DNA of 40,971 nucleotides from the IMG/VR virus record IMGVR_UViG_3300034272_002360, positions 1 through 40,971 of that record, one strand, 5' to 3'. The notes beneath the pieces were generated by a model. It was not told where the DNA came from. It saw only the letters and a program-made list of their open reading frames with translations, and did no database searches. The position numbers and the translations under genes were made by a program. Source of the DNA: a virus. Positions 38,068 through 40,971 of this stretch are shown piece by piece. The number at the start of each line of letters is the position of its first letter. Within the stretch, counting starts at the first letter, position 1.

Positions 38068-39647
38068 GGCTGGACTTCATCCTTGTAAAATGGCGTTGTG
38101 CGTCCTAAGAGTTGCTTGCCTGCCTCTTCTGCCTCGAAGTCGCCCTCGTTCCAATCTAAAAGCCAGTCACTCACGCCTTGCCCTACTTTAGAGCCTGTCA
38201 CACTAGGTATAAAGGTTGATGACTTGATTAAAGCTCGTGTCGCTTCACGCACGGCGGTTTCAGGGTCGTCATTCATTACCGCTTCGTGTGCCTTCTTCAG
38301 TGATTTCCCTGTGGTGTCTACGGTTTTCTTGGCAATATCCAGCCCTACAAATAAACGCCCAACGCCTGACGCTTGTGTGAGTTGCGTTCCTGTCCCCTTG
38401 TTGCGTTCGGACTTCTCTTGTAGTTCAGGGCTTATTGCTTCGGCGATACCGTACAAAAGGGGGACTTGTGAGGCTCCGATTTGAAACGCTTCGTTGAAGT
38501 CTTTCCCTTGTAAGGCGTTAATCGTGCCTGCACTCAAGCCTAGCCAAGTGTGGTACAAGATTAAGCCTGCTACGGCTTGCTTGGCACGTTCGGGGTCTTG
38601 CTTAAAGCTGGCGACTTCATGCCATAGATTGCCATATAAACGCACCGTTCCCATGCCGTAGTTGGTTAATTGTGTGCCAAGTCGTCCCACTGGGTCAATC
38701 TGCATAAAGGTTGGGTCTGCTAAACGGTTGGCAAAGGTGATGCGTTGCACGGCTCGCATCCCTTCTTCGTGTCCGCCTTTGGCTTTACCTGCTTCATACG
38801 CCCACGTCTTCATCGGGGCATCGAATAGAAACGTCAAGTCTTGTATGGTTTGCAAGCCTTTATAGTTGGCTTTTCTTAGGGCGTTCCATATCTTGGGGTC
38901 TGCTGGGTTTTCTTTAAAGGGGATGTCGGTTTCTTGAAACACGCCTGCTTTTACAAGGTCGTCTCGTTTGGTGAAGTTCGTAGCGTGGCTTATGGTCTTG
39001 AGTGCGTCGCCTCCGTACAAAACAGGGACTTTCATCATCTCGATTAAGTTTCCCCCAAACACATTGAAGTTACCCGTGATGATGTTTGACACCACGTTAT
39101 TAACGCCCTTTGCTAGAACGTTTTGGTGATCCACATGATACAAGCTTCCGCCGTCCTTTAGCCAATTACTGTATCGGCTCCATGCTGGCGAATCTGACAA
39201 TTCGGGGCGTGTTGCTTCAAGCTCCTTGATTTTGTCTTTGATTAAACCGTTGTATATCTTGCGTCCGTCAGGGTTGTCTTTGTACTCGCCGTTTACCTTC
39301 TCCATAATCTTTTGGAAGGGTTGTACCACGTCTTCCCCTAGGGACTGGCTCACGTTTCTAAACTGATAAAACAAGGATTTGGTGCCATTGATGACACGCC
39401 CTGCACTGGTGGCTGGCTTGTCGAAGTTGTCACGGCTTCCTGCGATCCAATCAATAATCTTGTCGTCGCCTTCTCTTAGTCGACTTCCGTCGTGGAACGC
39501 ATCATCAAAGAGATCGTCAATCTTGGCGGTGTAGCCCTGCTTTTGTGCCTTGCTCATGCTTAGCTTGGCTTCCATGGTATCAACACCCACGGCTTCAAGC
39601 GTGGCGGTTAAGGCTCCTGTAATAGACTCGGGACTACATTCAGTCAT
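38064..39647 (-). CDS. Large internal / polyvalent-associated virion protein
   Basis: The 527-residue protein starts MTECSPESITGALTATLEAVG with AAGGA upstream. A helical N-terminus is followed by Gly/Asn-rich and hydrophobic segments. Residues about 325-400 (GMGTVRLYGNLWHEV; AVAGLILYHTWLGLSAGTINAL; EAFQIGASQVPLLYGIAEAIS) alternate amphipathic and hydrophobic helices, reminiscent of the C-terminal domain of phage polyvalent proteins. It lies 10 bases after the giant polyvalent gene and ends the virion operon, converging on the large terminase. Confidence 0.68.
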   Translation of the reverse strand: MTECSPESITGALTATLEAVGVDTMEAKLSMSKAQKQGYTAKIDDLFDDAFHDGSRLREGDDKIIDWIAGSRDNFDKPATSAGRVINGTKSLFYQFRNVSQSLGEDVVQPFQKIMEKVNGEYKDNPDGRKIYNGLIKDKIKELEATRPELSDSPAWSRYSNWLKDGGSLYHVDHQNVLAKGVNNVVSNIITGNFNVFGGNLIEMMKVPVLYGGDALKTISHATNFTKRDDLVKAGVFQETDIPFKENPADPKIWNALRKANYKGLQTIQDLTFLFDAPMKTWAYEAGKAKGGHEEGMRAVQRITFANRLADPTFMQIDPVGRLGTQLTNYGMGTVRLYGNLWHEVASFKQDPERAKQAVAGLILYHTWLGLSAGTINALQGKDFNEAFQIGASQVPLLYGIAEAISPELQEKSERNKGTGTQLTQASGVGRLFVGLDIAKKTVDTTGKSLKKAHEAVMNDDPETAVREATRALIKSSTFIPSVTGSKVGQGVSDWLLDWNEGDFEAEEAGKQLLGRTTPFYKDEVQP

Positions 39648-39657
39648 GGGGTTATCC

Positions 39658-40971
39658 TTATTCTAAATTTGCGGTGGAGAGCTTGAACAGGTCGCACATC
39701 CCTTTAAGTGCCTTTAGTGTCGGCTCTTTCTCAAGCGTTTTCTTAATGGCGATGATGTCGTTTGCTGTGAGCTTCTTCTTGTTGCCTGCCTTGTTTAGTA
39801 TAGCATCCGTCAATGTTTTGACGCTCTCGGGGGCGTTGAGTTTCATCAACTCGTGCTGAATCTTCTTGATGTCCTTGATGTTCGCCCCGTACTTAATTTG
39901 GAGCTGTTGCTCCTTGCTTAGCTTGGACTTAAACGTTCTCGCCGTGTCTAGCACGTCTCGGGCTTGGCTTGTGAGGATGCCTGCCTCTCGTGGCTTTCGG
40001 TTCAGCACGTCTTCCAATAAGAAGGGGATTGCGTCACGGTACACGTTGGGGTAGGTTCCCACGAACTCGGGGGCGGTGGACTCAACGGGATCACTCAGGA
40101 ATCGGCTCGCTTCCTTGCCTTCCTTTACGAGGCGTGGGTCAAGGTCGATGTAATACTTCGCAAAGTGTCCGTCGGCGTTGTAGGCGTTTACGGCGATTTG
40201 TCCGTTGTGGAGTGCGAACGATTGAGGGGTGATGTTCTGCCGTTTCTTGCCGTCTATGGCGTTGGTGGCTCCCCCTTTGCCACTCATTCCGCCTTCGGTG
40301 GCAATGTCTGCATCTGCTGTTTTCTTTTGCTGAATCAAGCGGTCTAGGAGTTCAACACGCTTTTTAACGCTAGGGCTTGCAAGATCCCACGCTGTAGTTT
40401 TCTTGAGGTCTTGTCCGCTTAAGTAGCCTTCGGGGTTCTTCTCCTGTAATTGCTTCACGCTCTGCTGTCTGCCTGTACCGCTTTCATAATCAAGGTATCG
40501 TTCAGGCGTCCGTGCGATTTCACGCATGGCTTCTTGAAACTCAATCTCTTCCGCATACTTAGGCGTTCCGTCGGGGTGGTTCTTGCCTGTTAGGGGCTTG
40601 AATGAATCCGCTACGGCTTGGAGTTCAGGCTTGGCTTCAAGCACGGTTTTAAGCTTGGCTGGGGTCAAGTCTCCGCCAATCGCTTTGTATCCCTGCATCA
40701 AATGTTTGATGTGCTGATAGCCTAGCTCTTGAGCCTTGCCGTCTAGCCGTGCCTGTGGGGAGCCTGCACCGCTTGATGATGTCGCCGTGCCTCCTTTTTC
40801 AAGGGGGAGGGGTTCAGTTGGTTCCGTTTTGGAACGAACTTGTGCATTTTCTGCACTGGTTGCCCTGTTCGGATCGTTAACTCGTGCCTCGGCTTCCTGT
40901 AGCTTTGCCCCTAGTGGCTCGTAAAAGCTGGCTTCATCAACTAGGGCTTTGCTTGTGCTGTCGCTATAAAG
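39658..40971 (-). CDS. Giant polyvalent protein, short allele / C-terminal part (partial)
   Basis: The frame is open from the right edge to TAA at 39658. Residues encoded at 40867-40971 and 40500-40815 repeat the left-end gene, but the ART-like and zincin cassette is replaced by a short linker (RATSAENAQVRSKTEPTEP). Below 40500 lies the unique C-terminus of the gene, common to both alleles: helical, with SKLSKEQQLQIKYGANIKDI and ending LFKLSTANLE. In a circular genome the left ORF joins here in frame, giving 1496 residues (long) or 1142 (short). Confidence 0.8.
   Translation of the reverse strand, partial: LYSDSTSKALVDEASFYEPLGAKLQEAEARVNDPNRATSAENAQVRSKTEPTEPLPLEKGGTATSSSGAGSPQARLDGKAQELGYQHIKHLMQGYKAIGGDLTPAKLKTVLEAKPELQAVADSFKPLTGKNHPDGTPKYAEEIEFQEAMREIARTPERYLDYESGTGRQQSVKQLQEKNPEGYLSGQDLKKTTAWDLASPSVKKRVELLDRLIQQKKTADADIATEGGMSGKGGATNAIDGKKRQNITPQSFALHNGQIAVNAYNADGHFAKYYIDLDPRLVKEGKEASRFLSDPVESTAPEFVGTYPNVYRDAIPFLLEDVLNRKPREAGILTSQARDVLDTARTFKSKLSKEQQLQIKYGANIKDIKKIQHELMKLNAPESVKTLTDAILNKAGNKKKLTANDIIAIKKTLEKEPTLKALKGMCDLFKLSTANLE
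40500..40815. repeat. Terminal overlap copy B (pairs with 1-315)
   Basis: The block matches 1-315 at about 95% in the same frame; differences are scattered and mostly at third codon positions. It marks the point where the two ends of a circular map overlap. Confidence 0.85.
40816..40866 (-). other. Linker replacing the effector cassette in the short allele
   Basis: These 51 bases encode about 17 polar residues (around ATSAENAQVRSKTEPTEP) and stand in place of 1114 bases of the left copy. The frame is kept on both sides. Confidence 0.75.
40867..40971. repeat. Terminal overlap copy B, second block (identical to 1430-1534)
   Basis: The 105 bases are identical to 1430-1534. The identity here versus 95% in the other block shows the overlap is mosaic. 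Confidence 0.9.

Overview
The window looks like one essentially complete genome of a temperate, short-tailed (podovirus-like) bacteriophage, about 40.5 kb. It carries one large terminase, one portal, one DUF5309-type capsid protein, a tail adaptor, a tail nozzle, a tailspike, virion ejection proteins with a muramidase, RecE/RecT-type recombination genes, a DnaC-type helicase loader and a tyrosine integrase next to a tRNA-Arg 3' half (attP). The host cannot be named from sequence alone. A Gram-negative bacterium is plausible because of the muramidase, M15 peptidase and membrane lysis genes. I found no complete host gene and no complete tRNA.

Layout. (1) 17196 down to 1 and, across the circular junction, 40971 down to 38064, minus strand: virion genes in the order tailspike, portal, small protein, scaffold, capsid, decoration-like protein, adaptor, nozzle, GNAT, three ejection-type proteins, a giant polyvalent protein and a second large internal protein. 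(2) 17357-20984, plus strand: a second tail or receptor protein and small membrane proteins ending in an M15 peptidase (lysis cassette A). (3) 31349 down to 20981, minus strand: two unknown genes, lysis cassette B with a GH108 muramidase, two small regulators, a Zn-ribbon protein, exonuclease, RecT, a DUF1376-type initiator with origin-like repeats, the DnaC-like loader, and about ten small cassette-like ORFs that overlap start to stop. (4) 31366-34620: five minus-facing terminators, attP, integrase, and a variable region with repeated promoters and operators. (5) 34637-38067, plus strand: a degenerate glycosyltransferase/TPR protein, small terminase, and large terminase interrupted by a 143-residue mini-intein.

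The two window ends are overlapping but non-identical copies of the same gene. Bases 1-315 match 40500-40815 at about 95%, and 1430-1534 match 40867-40971 exactly. Between these blocks the left copy holds about 1.1 kb encoding an ADP-ribosyltransferase-like fold and an HEIAH zincin, whereas the right copy holds about 50 bp of linker. Both forms stay in frame (about 1496 versus 1142 residues when closed into a circle). This is best read as a circular genome assembled from a population in which the injected effector cassette is present or absent.

Other notable structures are the five-terminator array beside attP (possible prophage insulator or antitermination leader), the Walker A intein, origin-like repeats inside the initiator gene, and conserved stop/start linkers joining the early cassette genes. 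All functional calls rest on motif recognition by eye; no database search was possible.
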